A stretch of 64,000 nt of DNA, from NCBI GenBank assembly GCA_025024175.1, contig QCXZ01000001.1, forward strand, positions 43,022,942-43,086,941, read 5' to 3'. The notes below the pieces were generated by a model. It was not told the DNA's origin. It was given only the letters and a program-made list of their open reading frames with translations, and searched no databases. The DNA is from Rhyzopertha dominica. Lineage: Eukaryota; Arthropoda; Insecta; Coleoptera; Bostrichidae. A program made the translations under genes and the position numbers. Below are positions 44,654 to 58,500 of this stretch, piece after piece. Positions within the stretch are counted from its first letter, which is position 1. Every line of letters starts with the position of its first letter.

Positions 44654-47600
44654 ATGACTATTATAACGAAGCCCGTTTCAGAGAAGAAAGCGGAAAAGCT
44701 CGCCCCTTTGGTTGATAATGACCAACTTGCTAATGCAGTAAGTAGTTATCAACATTGGATTCTTATTAGATGTTTATTTTGCAATGCAGTGATGAATGTG
44801 CAAAAACTCGTGCATTGATAAAGCAAACGGAACAAGTTTTTGCACCGTTGCATATTTATTTATAGAGCACAGAAGCACGCAATACGATATGCTTTTATTT
44901 ACAAGTATGGTTACGGACAGCATTGCTATTAACTTTAATTAACGAAGAGAAGTGTATGGGGTAGGGCAGTTTAGTTCAATTCAAATAATACGTGTTGTGA
45001 TTCTATGATGATTTGAATGTATAACAATGTGAATTTTATGTTTTTCTTACATCACTAAAGTGTAATGATAAGGGATAAATACCTTGGTATATCATTAATG
45101 AACTAGCACTAGAGTTGTGAAGTATGAAATGTCTGGTGTGTTTGTTTAATAATATTAATAATAATCATGGTTCCAAGCATCAGCATAGTACACAACAAGA
45201 AAGAAAAAATATATATATCTTATAATAAACTTGTAGAACTATCGACATGTGAAATGAAATTAATTTAAGAATTAGAATAAAAACCACCCTCAGGTAGGTA
45301 GGTATCTTTACCCGCAGTAGCTTTACAACTGCAATCAAATGAGTATGATTTGTTGGAGATTGAAAATTACATGGGAAATTGTTATTGTGTTATGAATGTG
45401 TAACAAAAATAAGCTTGAATATAATATACATCTTCACTGGTCTGTGACATACCTAGATAAGTGCTATCATAATATGCAATTTTTAAGTGATAATATTGAA
45501 ACCACATTGCATATCAGACTGTTTTATTTATTATTTGATAAATATTTTTAATACAAGTTCTTTGAAAGTAGCAATTCTACATGCAGTGCTTATTTTATAT
45601 TTATTTAAAGTTAGTTAAAAGTTAATCTCCAAGCAGCAACACGAAAAGAAAAAATTGAATATTCTAGGGATGGTCAAGATCATTTCATTTCAGAATCTTT
45701 AAAATTTAGTCAGTTTTTATTCAAACATTAGCTATTAAAAAATCATCGACAAGGGGACATTTGGCAATTGTCATTTAGATAATTTCTTATTGAAAGCAAT
45801 TAGTTTTCATGATGTATATTTTTTGATATTATGTGATTAGAAATGCAAGTAGTATGTATTATTAATTTTTATAGTCAGGTAATAACTTACTCAATTGAGT
45901 TTTAAGTTTCTACATAAATTGACTATTTATTCAAGAAATGAGTAGGTTACATAATAATGTGTGTATATTGATTAAGATAAATAATAGATCAGATTGCAAA
46001 AATACTAAATTACATTAAATATTATAATGTTAAAGTCGATACCCATAAAGAGTAAAGTTTTAGCATTACATATTAATTTTTGGAGTGGGATATTAATTTA
46101 CAATTTTTGGTCTTCAGTCATTTTCGTTTTTCCNACAGTTTTTCATCCAATAGATTATTTTGTGTGCTAAAATATTTTTTTTGCTGAATTTGTAAGGTAG
46201 GGGGTCTGGAGGAGTACCCATTTAAGCTGGGTCCTAAAAATCTCTGCATGTTGTATTTTTTCATCGGTCATTGTACATTCAAGTAAACATAAAATTCTAG
46301 TGTATGGTATATACAAAATGGAATATTCTACTCAAAAGTGGCATTTTATTGACCATTGTTATGTCAGTACACACTTATTTGTAATAAAAAGAAAGGTTGC
46401 TGATAACATTTAAGTTCAACATTAGGTAGTTACATAAATAAAGTGCAGTTTTATTAAAATTGCCATGAACAATTTCACTGATAGGCATATTTATATGTAA
46501 CATATTAATGTAAATTGTAATTCATCTAAAATTGTTCAATATGCATTGTAATATAATAAGGTTTTTACCAGCAGTTCATGTTAATCACTTCAATTAATGT
46601 ATTTGGAAAGCCTGTTTTCTTTCTGCATTGTAATAACAGTAGTAGTATGTTGATAGTCATTTTCACGGAAACATTCTGTTTGTGTTTTATATTAAACTAC
46701 ATACTAAATTGTTTTGCTTTTTGTTGGTTTATCTGTTTTTGTGCTTGCCGCTGGTAATGAATCATGAGCTAAATGCTTCTGGTTAGATAGTAACATGATA
46801 AAATATTTCTGCAATGTTAGAATGTGGTTTGATTTCATGAGAACATGTTTTGGTATAAATAAACTTACCGGTGCTCTATTTTCTTCAATTTTCAAGTCGA
46901 ACTATCGTAAAATGACTTATTAAAGTAATTAAGCAAAAATGTTCCATATTATAAAATAACTTTTACCATTGTTTGATTACTTCAGTTATTTGAATTTAAT
47001 CTTGATGGCAGTGAATTTAAAAAATATATATTTTTTAGATGTGTAAAAGGTTACTGGTATAAAAAGATGGGTATATGAAGTAACAGGTCAGAATTTTGAT
47101 ACTATACTGGCCTTCAAAATGGATGTTGTGGTTGTTTTTTTAATTCTTGGCTTTTGTTATTTGGGTGTTGACAGTTAGCCTGCTCATTATTAGATGTTCA
47201 CCATTATATTCATCACTAGACAGTATGTTATTCGTGGTCCTATTTTGCTTGTTCCCTGCACCACTCATCCATTTACTCCTATGGTCAATGGTGAGGATCA
47301 GCACTAGATGGGGATGGTGTGAAAACAAGCCAAATCGTCTTATTTAGCAGTAAACAGTTTGCATCTCAATAATTTTTTCATGTTCCGTGAACCACTGGTC
47401 TATAATTGCTGTAGTAGGAGTCAAGTGCCTTAGTCTGTGATGACAATCTTGGCATTCTAAGGTGTTAAATAACTAGACAAACAGATTGTAGTCTGGACAA
47501 AATAATTTATTTTACATAAAATAGCTTGAGCCGCTCTACCAAATAAGCTAGGTATTAAACCACTTTAGTGAACTGACAAACTAAATCTAATTATTGAGGT

Positions 47601-50600
47601 ATAGATTTATCTTCACTTTTTATTTCACTCGTCTTATTTAGTAGGATCTTCAGCTTAAAACTGGGTTGCTGGACATGGTACAAAATATCTAGACAGTTCA
47701 GCCAAATCCCGCCCATCTGGCGACCCTAACATACGACAACAACATATACCGTGTTTCACTTCTAATACACTGCATTTAGTGCAAAATAAGCCAAATTTTC
47801 AGGCCAATTCTATACAAAAGCAAATTATGATTATTCAGGTATGTACAGGTGTCGACAATAAGGTCTCAAAAGTCCCAGAAGTGGTGGTATAAGAGTAAAA
47901 TCTGGAAATGCTGGAAAGCCCTAAAATGTGTTCTGAAACGATTTTTTTAGGTATGTCAGTTTTCATTGACTGTGACAAAAGCACATCAAACCAAAAAGAT
48001 AGCTACAGAAATTTTCTACGAAAAAGATGGAGGATCNTTTTTCATATGCTTAATAGNTTTCTTGATAATTTTTGTTTATGTTGCTTACGAAAATATTTGA
48101 GTGTGAAGGCTATGGAACAGCTTTACCGGCCTTAAAAGTTTCATTGTTGCCAGAAAAGCTCCTTTCCAATAATAAAAATAAAAGCAGATTTATTTCGATG
48201 TTGACAGAAAAGTTTTAGGCAAATAATTATATTGTTAGGCATGCTGAAGATGGTGCTGACATTATGATAGTCGAAATACCACCCACACCTTTATCCACAA
48301 ACCAGTCAGAGAGAAGGTCCAATGTAAAATTTATTCTTCACAAAGCTTTGACCAGCATAACATATATGGCTTTATATAATTATACTGGGTGTGACACTAC
48401 ATCTGCTGTTGAAGAAGCAAGACTGCAGCTTTGTAAGTAATGATAAAACATCAGGACTAGAATATTGTAGCTGTACTTATTTTGAATGGGATAAATTTTT
48501 CCTCGCGGTCTATAACACTCTAGTTAAAGAACTTTCCATGGACAGCTGTCGGTATTGTTTGTTTTATTAAAGCTGGGAGCTAAAAAACAATGAAATTGAA
48601 TTCAATATCACCCATTTATGACACAGCTCAACAGCATCTATTTTTGTCATTGAATTTTAAAGAATGGGGGAGAATCCCTAAAGATATTATAATGTGGCCA
48701 AAAATATCATCCCAGCTTTCTGCAGCTGTACGAAAAGTTGTGAATAATTGTGTTCAGTCGAAGGTTTGACTTAATTGCTTACCAGTGGGTGGCATTTGCC
48801 ATGGACAATCCTTCTGAGTGCTGAACTGATTGTGGATTTGTCAGAGAAAGAAGCGAGCACTAAAGCAAAAACTCTAAAGTTCTGAGATTGACTTGACTTT
48901 CCTCAAACAATGAATCGACAAATTTATAGAAGGAGAAAACGATTAAGAATAAAATGATCTATTTAACAATATTTTAATAAATATAACAGTCATTGGTTAG
49001 ACCTGCCAGGGAAACAACAGAAGACTTAAATTATCCATAACATCAGAAAAAAAGTGATTGCATGTGTGAAAAAATGAAATTTCTATAGCTTTCTTTTTGG
49101 CCTGATATGTTTTTATCATAGTCAATGAAAACTGAGATGTCTCAGAAAATTCGTTTCAGAGCATGATATTTAGCCCTTTACAACATTGCCAAATTGTATC
49201 GTTACATATCCACTTCGGGGAGTTTTGAGGCCTTCTTCAGAACACCAGTGCCTACCCGGAAATCCATAGTTTGCTTTAATATGGATTGGTCTTTAGAAAA
49301 ATTCTCAATGTTCTGGATTATTCTGTTAGTTTTAGAGCAATATCTTACAGGATAAATCAGCCTCTCTGAAGTCCGCTATTTACGCTCATTTACACTTGTT
49401 AAGTTGAAAATTGCATGTCTTATCATTTTGGACGTAGTGATAAAACAAATGTTTACAAATAATCTGGTTGAAATAAGCATATCTTGCAATATCATAGATA
49501 CTTAGACAGCCTTGAATATCACAAAGTCTTGATAATAGTTTGTCATGTTACTTGATTTCAAAATGATAGGTACCATTACTGCTATCACTGTTACAAAGCA
49601 CGCTATTTATGCACATGAGTAGAGGTTTAATGGAATCTTGTTTAATGTCTTAGAGCAGTTTTTGTGTTTTAGAGCCCTTTATATATAAGCACATTTCTAC
49701 ACCAATATATTTTCAAAACATGACAATCCCTGCTAAATTAAGATGTAACAACAACTGCCAGTCAAAAGTATAGACTAATATCATAGTCATTCTTTATAAG
49801 TTTGCTGTTGTGGTAAAAATATTCTATTCCTATAGTTAATTTTCAATATTAAATTATTTCGAATTTTATATTCACTGTATTAAAATGCAAATGCAAATAT
49901 CACATAAAGATTAAGAACTTGAATGACCAGTTCTGACATAAAAAAACTAAACAAGCAATCTTGATTTTAAATGAAAAGCAACATTCATGCCAACAACACA
50001 AACAAATAATTAGTGATTAAATAAGTAAATATTAAAGACTGATTTTACAAATATCATTTAAACTAATAAAGTTTTGCTCACTAAATTTTTTTCGTACTAA
50101 ATACCTAGTTTAATTTTGATGTTTTGTTAACAAAAATGCAATGATTACTCAATATAAATGGATCAGTTTTTAATTATGTTTAATGGGGTTGTTGCCCTTG
50201 ACAATAAATCGTTATTATAACACATGTGCAACTTTGCTTGGACCTAATGAAGTTAGAAGCTGGCAATAGAAAAACTATTTTTAATGTTTTTGTATCTTAT
50301 TTTTACCTTTAAAGGTTTACCGCCAAATTCTAATATTTCGTGATACGTCACCGTTCCTGGAGACGCACTCCGCTATTGCGCCAATGCGTCGGATGCCCTG
50401 TTGTATGCTTGACACTTGACACCTTTGTCGGTGTTGAACACGCGTATGTTCTGTGGTTCTGTGTCTGTGCCTTTGTACCTTTGTTTACGTTTTGGTTTGA
50501 GAACGGAGGACGCGTTAAAGTTTTGTTTTTATTTACTTAGTACATTGTTGTTCAAACATAGACTGTGCAAGATTATGTGAAGGGATCTTTGGACAATTTA

Positions 50601-52543
50601 CCAAAAATTGACTTACACATGATTGACGAATTTTACATGAATGTAAACTCGTGTGGCCAGATCGTTCGATTTTACGCAAATTAGGCGATTTTGCTATTTA
50701 AAGGCTGTGACTTGAATAAAATGATGTAATGGCAGCTATACATGCTGTAACTCAGGTTTAAACAAGTTTACCTACTTAATAAATAGTTGTTCCAGTTTTA
50801 ATATCACTTGAAATATGAACTTATCCTTCGGCTGCCATCAAATTAATTCTGCTTGCGATATATCCGCTGCAAGTTATAATTTTAATTTAATATATTTTAC
50901 GTTTTAATATTTACAGTGAAAACGACTAACAACGAATCGCGTTTAACACATCCATTCGCGTGTAGGTTTTTATAATTCATAATTACGATTGCTAGTTTGG
51001 AATAAAATGGCAACGCTGCTGCGACTACTTCATCTCGGCCGACAGGAATGCCAGGATCAGAAAATGGCGTGGCAACATCACACAGTTACACCGCACTAAA
51101 CGCGCCAGGGAACGCTGACGTCAGAGATTCAAACTTTAAACAAAAATAATCTTTTTTTAAGCATTAACTAAGCGCTTTGCAAAAAATAAAAATAACAGAT
51201 GTCTATATTTTTTCATGTAGATTCAAATTCTGCAATAAAAAAAATGGGGGCAACAGGCCCATTCATAGACTACACATTTTGTTTTGTACAATGTTTTGTA
51301 AAATAATTGTAAAATTTATTTATTACTTATCATTCACTGTACTCAAATTAAATCTTGTATTAAAGAAAGTAATTTCAAGTTGTACAATTATGATTCCTCT
51401 TATTTCAGCTCCCGGATGATGTGGAATCGCAGAACCCAGTCAGGCCCCGATTTGTCCACATTCACGCTCGGGCCAGACGCGTCTCTACAACTACCACATT
51501 ATGTCTCCTTTTAATGGCCCTCACTGTAGTTGGTATAGGAGTGCTCTGCGGAAACTACCTTTACCGACAATACCTGCAGGCAGAAATGCATCGTTTCAGT
51601 GGTTGGTGCAAAATACCCTACTATGATGATAGCCAAAATCCGGAAGCAGAGCAGCTCAGTGACTCTGAATTGTTCAGACGGTTCACCGACAATGATGATT
51701 ACTTCCAGCAGCAGTTTGAGCTTGATATTGATGAACGGGTTGAAAAGATTGATGTGCCGGACTTCCGTGATGGTAGAAGTGGAAGGTTCATCCATGACTT
51801 TAACACTAATACCACAGGGATCTTTGATGTGACTGGAAATAGGTAAGAATAATAAAAGAATTGTCACTTTGTGGGCAACTTTAGTTGTTATACTGTCTTT
51901 GTTATAAAAATAGTTATAAAAGATATATAAACTTGAATAAGTACCATAGAAATTATTTTTTGTCAAAAAATATGTTTTTATTTGAAAGAGCAATATACAC
52001 TATCGGACAAAAGTAAAGCAACCCTTACAACATTATGAAACAAATCATTATCTAAAACCCATTTGGTAACCAGGGAAACTAAAATGTTTTCACATTAAAA
52101 TTCATAGTAGGCTAACAAGGTAAAGCGAAACTGTTTTCAAATGTATATAAAATTAGTAATAAATGATTTATGCAAAAGCACATTTTTTGATAGCAACAAA
52201 AGTAAAGCAACTTTTATAAAAACAAAGTTCATTTAATTTAAAACAACAGAAAACAACATTTTATGATTGGAAAACAGAAAAACAAAGTTATGATTAGAAG
52301 ACAAAAATAGCAGTCAAAAAATTTTAACTTGGTAATTAATGGGATACCCATTGTTGGCTATAACTTTTTGACGATATAGCATTGATAAAATTAAATTTTG
52401 GGTAGTGCTAATGGGCAAACTTGCCCAAGCCTCGTTAATTTGGTCAGAGATTGCTTGTTTGGGAATGTTGTAGTGCGAATCCGACGTTCAACTTGTTCCC
52501 ACAAATTTTCTATGGGGTTGAGTGGTGACTGGGCTGGCCAATG

Positions 52544-52578
<35 letters not shown>

Positions 52579-55500
52579 TAATGGTTTATTCAGCCCAACG
52601 GAAAATTATTTCCTTTTTAGGACACATTGTTTGATACAAATATACATCAAACGCAACAGTATACATATACATATACGAAATTAATTTGAAAATAACAATT
52701 TACGACAAGCAGAGATGAAGGTAGCCTTGCTATCAAATATATCAAGGAAATTCTAATTCATATTATAACAGCAACATATACTAAACAATGGGGAATGATA
52801 GTGCTGTGACGTGCGTGTAGTGCTAATAAAAAAGGTTCGTGAGTTAGGTGATCCTCCTCTAGGCACATTAAACATAACCAATTTCAAGAGCTCTGGGCAA
52901 TAAACAATTCCATGTATTATTTCATACAAGAACATTAAGCCTGAAATTTGACGTCTTACATAGAGGGAACTTATCTTTAATTCAGATAATAATTGATTAT
53001 GGGGATAACGTTGTTCAGGGTAAATTCTGTACTTCTTGTAATATACATATTTACAAAATTTGCGTTGAATGTGTTCCTTTCTATCTATATGAACGTGATA
53101 GAATGGTGACCGTACAACAGAGCAATATTCTAATTTGGTTCTTACATATGCACCATACAACCTGATCAAGCATTCAGCAATACTGAAATCAGCACTACTA
53201 TGCACAAAAAAACCTAGCAACTTCAACGCGCCTTGACATACATAGTTAATGTGATGAACAAATGACAAGGATGAATCCATCAATACACCTAGATCCCTTA
53301 ATTACTTCACATCTATCTAAAGTTTGGCCAGAAATACAGTACTGGAACTCAATATTTGACAACTTACGCGAGAATGTTACTATCTTACATTTTTCAATAT
53401 TTATACCAATTTGATTCCATAAACACCAGGATTCTAAGGAATTTAAACAGCTTTGCAAAACTAGACAATCATTATTATTGCTAATTGGATTTAATATTTT
53501 CATGTCATCCGCATACAAGTAAACAGTACAGTGTGGACTTATACATTTAGTGATGTCATTGACATACATAATGAAAAGTAAAGGCCCTAAATTTGACCCT
53601 TGACAAAGCCCACTGTTAACAGGGAAGGTGACCGATTTTGTATTCTTATATTTCACAAATTGCGAAAGATTAGATAACATGGACTTTAAAATTTTCATCA
53701 GGTTGTTATTTATGCCAAAACTTGCCAAAGCCGTGTTGATTATCAATAATTGTTGGTGCAATATGGTTATAAATTTTTGCTGTTACAATGCTCTCAAAAA
53801 TTTTAGCAAAATTAACTTCGATTNNAACTGGTCTGTAGTTAGTAACATTGTCTTTGGGACCTGATTTGTGGACAGGAAATATTTTTGTAATTTTCCAAGC
53901 ACTGGGATAAATATGTTTTTTTTAAGATCAAGTTGTACAAATGCACTAGTGGATCAGCCAAACATGTTATGCAGTCTCTAATAAAAAATGCTGGGATGTT
54001 ATCTATGCCCATCACAAAATTAGCTTTTAGTTTTTTCACTGCTGTTATAACATCTGACGAATTTATGACAAAGTTGTGAAGCAACCTGAACATTATCGTT
54101 GTGAAACCACTCCTGAACAAGACAAGATGTATGTTGCAGAATATTGTCTTGTTGTAACACGAAACGCAAAGGCATTTCCCATTTCCCACTCAGCATAGGG
54201 CGACATAACATTTTGCCCCTCTATAAAGTGCAGTGGACCTACTCCATTCCACGACAGCCCCATAATAACACACTGCCTTGTCTCCATGCTTAATTGTTGG
54301 TGTAACATACTTTGGGTTAAATCTCACATTAACTGGACGCCTAACACGTCTCATCCCATCAGCATTAAAAATTATGTAACGAGTTTCATCGCTAAACAAT
54401 ATTTTTCTCCAATCTTCAACTTTCCAGTTCAAATGTTGACGAGCAAATTCAAGCCTGGCATGTCTATTTCTTTCGGAAACCAATGGTTTCTTAGCTGGAC
54501 GTCTGCTATAGAGCTTTGCCTCAACTAATCTGCGTTGAACAGTCAATGCATTAACTGTTACTTCAGGAATTTCAGCAATTATGCGTGGTCCTGGCTTCCA
54601 AGGATTTCTTTGACTAACCCTTTTGATTCGTCTATCCATCCAAAATGTAGTTTTTCTAGGTCTTCCTGATTTTGGCAATTTTTTTACCTGTCCTCTCTCA
54701 TTATAACGTGAAATATATAAAATTATTGATATGTAAATCTATCATAAAAAAAGAATAAAAGTCAGCAGTCATACAATCTTCTACATAAACCATCATATCA
54801 GTTTTTTTATATGTCAAAACCAAAACAGTTCGCAGCTTCCAGAGATTACATCTCTTAGTCACAAAATTTGAGTTATGTCTCTATAATTCAGAACTTATTA
54901 GAAGACTAATAATTAACATGGACTTCAAGAGGCTAAGAAAATGGAGTTTCATTTAAATATTGTTTTGTAAAACTTCGCGGAAAGACTTTATCGCTAGCTT
55001 TTTGTACGAATTGGAAAATTTGGTCAATAAATCATATTTCAAACTAAGGAAACAAACTTAGTTTCATATTCCATATTTCATACGCAAGAGTTAAGGGTGC
55101 AAGCTATTTGCATTGCCCAATACTAAAACCACAGCATAGGGAAACCAGCAGGCTCACCCAAACGGCAGCACTCTGATCTTAGTAAGTGATGTTTTGGGAT
55201 AGACGGTTGGGTTGTGGTGGGGATTTGTACCCGATGTCACAATGCTCGATGCCGATTGCCTGACCAGGTCCGGATTTAAAAATTTATTGTCGTATAAAAA
55301 TAATAAAATAGTTCGAAAAGAGGACATTTAAATAATGTTTAATTTAACCTCGACCTTCCATATTCACCTCATTGCACTAAACATTGGACCTTAGTGTAAA
55401 AAAATGCTGTGTTTAAACCACAAATAAAATTTCCTCAATCTGGCCCTGGAATATCGACGCTTACGCGACCGCTGCAGGTACGATATTAACACTCTGCATC

Positions 55501-58500
55501 CGGAGAATATGGCAGAATCATAACTTAGGATATTTCGAGCGCACTTATGATTTTGGCTGGAGTGCATCTGCTGGTTTCCCTATGCTGTGCTAAAATCTGA
55601 AAAGATATGGCTTAGGTCGTTCTAATAAAACAGTTTATTAATAAACAAAATAAATCTGTTAAGAAAACACAAATACATAGCGTAAGTAGTACAGTTATAA
55701 AAGACTAAAGTATCTGGACAAACATGTCTGGAACTTATATTTAGTTTTTGAGGCTCTCCTTGTGGTTGGGGGTCTTCTACACATAAATAGCTGCAGTGCA
55801 TTGAAGTGAATTTAAAATTATAATTAAATTGAATAAAAATGGTTTGGAAAATATTCTCTATTTGACGGTATATATAACTGTAATTTGGTTATACAACAAT
55901 TATGTTAGTCTTTCTGAGGCCTCCTATTTGTGTTTTAAAGAAGAATATATTTGTCCGCAGGTGTTTCGTAATGCCACTCAATAGAGAAAATGTGCTGCCA
56001 CCTAAGTCTCTTTTCGACTTGGTCCACAAGATGTGGGATGGCTATTACAAGGTTGATACCGATGTTGTTCGAAGAACTATGAGGGTTATTACACCACCTA
56101 TAACTGATGCAAAAGAAGTTGGAAACTACATCGCCAAGGAATGCCAGGGCAAACCTATTTATAGACTGGAGAAATATGTTGGAGGAGGTAAGGTTGCATT
56201 ATCAGATACTGCTTTATGTTTTACTAACTTTGAACATATTGTTTGTAATCATCGGCACTTAATATAAACAGGATGTCACGACAGATTATTGGAAGATAGT
56301 ACATGCACTTGACCTTTACCGTCTAATGCGACACATTTGTAAACAAAAATAGAACACAGTTTGTAACGCCAAACATTGCCCGCATGTAGCATATACACAG
56401 TATCTAATTTCCATGACTTAGCGCTTGACATTACTTGATTGTATGCACATTACATATGGCTAAGCAATTAAAATAATAATAAATTACATAATAAAAAAAC
56501 AGTATCTAACTTATTCGATTTCTACAGGCACTTATGTACTGCTTGTTTCTCTGAAGAATCATAGATTAATAAGTATGTAGATAGGTCTTCCTAAAAAAAT
56601 CATTATTATTAATGATAGGTTGAAATGGTTAAAATGCTTGTTTCATAACTAAATTTTTGTTATGTAATAAGCAAATTTTCGGACAATTGATGGAAAGAAT
56701 TCTGCATTAATACAGGGTGAGGTGTGAAAACAGAGTGTTTTTGGAATAATTCATGCCCACCCGTTAAGAGAGGATTTTACCACTAATTGGTGTCATGGAG
56801 CCATGAATGCTACCAGGCCCAGTGACAGGTACAGCTGTACCGGGCGAGGACGATAGGGGGCCCCATGCTACACCATAGTGAAAATATTTTACTATGTCCA
56901 AGATGTTGCAAAGAGTGAAAAACGTGTCCCTATCATATTCGTTCTTTCATTCAACACACAAAAGTGTGTGTTGATAGATACTATTTAAAGTTGTGGTAAT
57001 TTAGATGGATTAAGATTAAATGATGGGATCTGTGCAAAAAAAGGGATTTTCAAATTAAAGTAAAACTCATATTAAATATGATATAACATAATTTTATTTG
57101 TTAGTATCTAAAAATATTTTTAGAAAATGTGATATACATAAATAAATACCTACAAAAACATTTTAATAATCCTTATAAAGATTGGAAAATGGCATTCAAT
57201 ATACCCTGCAAAGTACTGTAACTTAATGGAAGATTTTAGTCTTTTTTTTTGATCCTTGAGTGAAAACTTGGTTCTCTTAAGCAGTGTGAAAGTGATTTTC
57301 TGGAGTGGCATTTATGAAATACATAAAGGAAAATTTGGGACCCATAATTCCTGTTGAATGAAATGTTGTGCAAAACTTGACGTTTCCGAAAAAACTAACT
57401 GGACTTAGAACAAGAAATGGATAGCAAAAAGCCAAAAACGGTTGACTTACCAACTTCCAATAAGGTTGAAATTAGACAACAAATCTATGAGCTGCATAAG
57501 GCCAATTTACCAGTGACAGTGACTATGAACACTTTAAAACATCATCTAGAAATAAGAATTTTATGATGGCAGTGTATAGTTTGAAGAACCTGGTAAAATC
57601 TCTACGTTTCAAATATAAGAAACAATGCAACAAGGGGTTTCTTTGTGAGAAGTCTAATATTGCCGAGAAATTTTTTTTTACGGATGTTTAGAGCTAAAAG
57701 CAAACAGTACATTTATTGTTTGACAAATGGGGAAATAAAAGCACATGGCAAGATCACTCAATACTTTCTTGCAGATCGTCAAATAGCAGTGATACGTCAT
57801 TTTACATGCAGGAGGAGAAGGCGAGTTTGTGATTATCATGACATTGTGGACGTTAAACTATTTAAAAAATCTGTTTTGAAAAATTGTTACCATTACTGGA
57901 AAAACCGACAACTGCTTTTATGGACAACGCTTCATATCATTCCAACCTAATTGAAAAAAGTCCATCTTCAATTTGGCTAAAAAAGGTATTAAATCTTGGG
58001 TAGATGACCTGGCATGTTACTTAAAAGATAAACCATGATCATTTAATTGTACTTAGATATACCACAGTTGTCAATACAATCCATTGAACATTTGTAGGCA
58101 ACAGCCAAAAATTACTGCTACCGAAACATTGGACCAAATGGGTTTGGTGACGAAGCAGTGAAAGAAATGTGGAGGGAAGTTCTTTCAACAATTATTTCTA
58201 AAATTTGGAAAAATTGTGAATACCGCTGTGTAAAGTTAATAGAAAAGTCTTTATCAAAACACCTTAGAATTCTATCAAAACAAATAATTACTTCTACTGC
58301 AATTATCAAGACTTCATGTAATTAAAAAAATATAAATTTGTANAAAACTGATGAAATTGGTTTTAGAAATGGAATTAGGCTTATTAAATCAACTGTTTTA
58401 TTTCTAATTGTTAAGATAATATCGTAACCAATACTATTAGAACTAATAATACTGCAACGAATAGAGGATATAAATTTCACTAAAAATTTATTTAGGAAGG

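Noticed and set aside
51511..51993. 160-codon - strand open frame
   Set aside because: Antisense shadow of ITM2 exon 2 and adjoining intron.
55200..55270. tRNA or SINE head inside the MITE
   Set aside because: The GC-richer text has no A/B box pair that folds as a tRNA.
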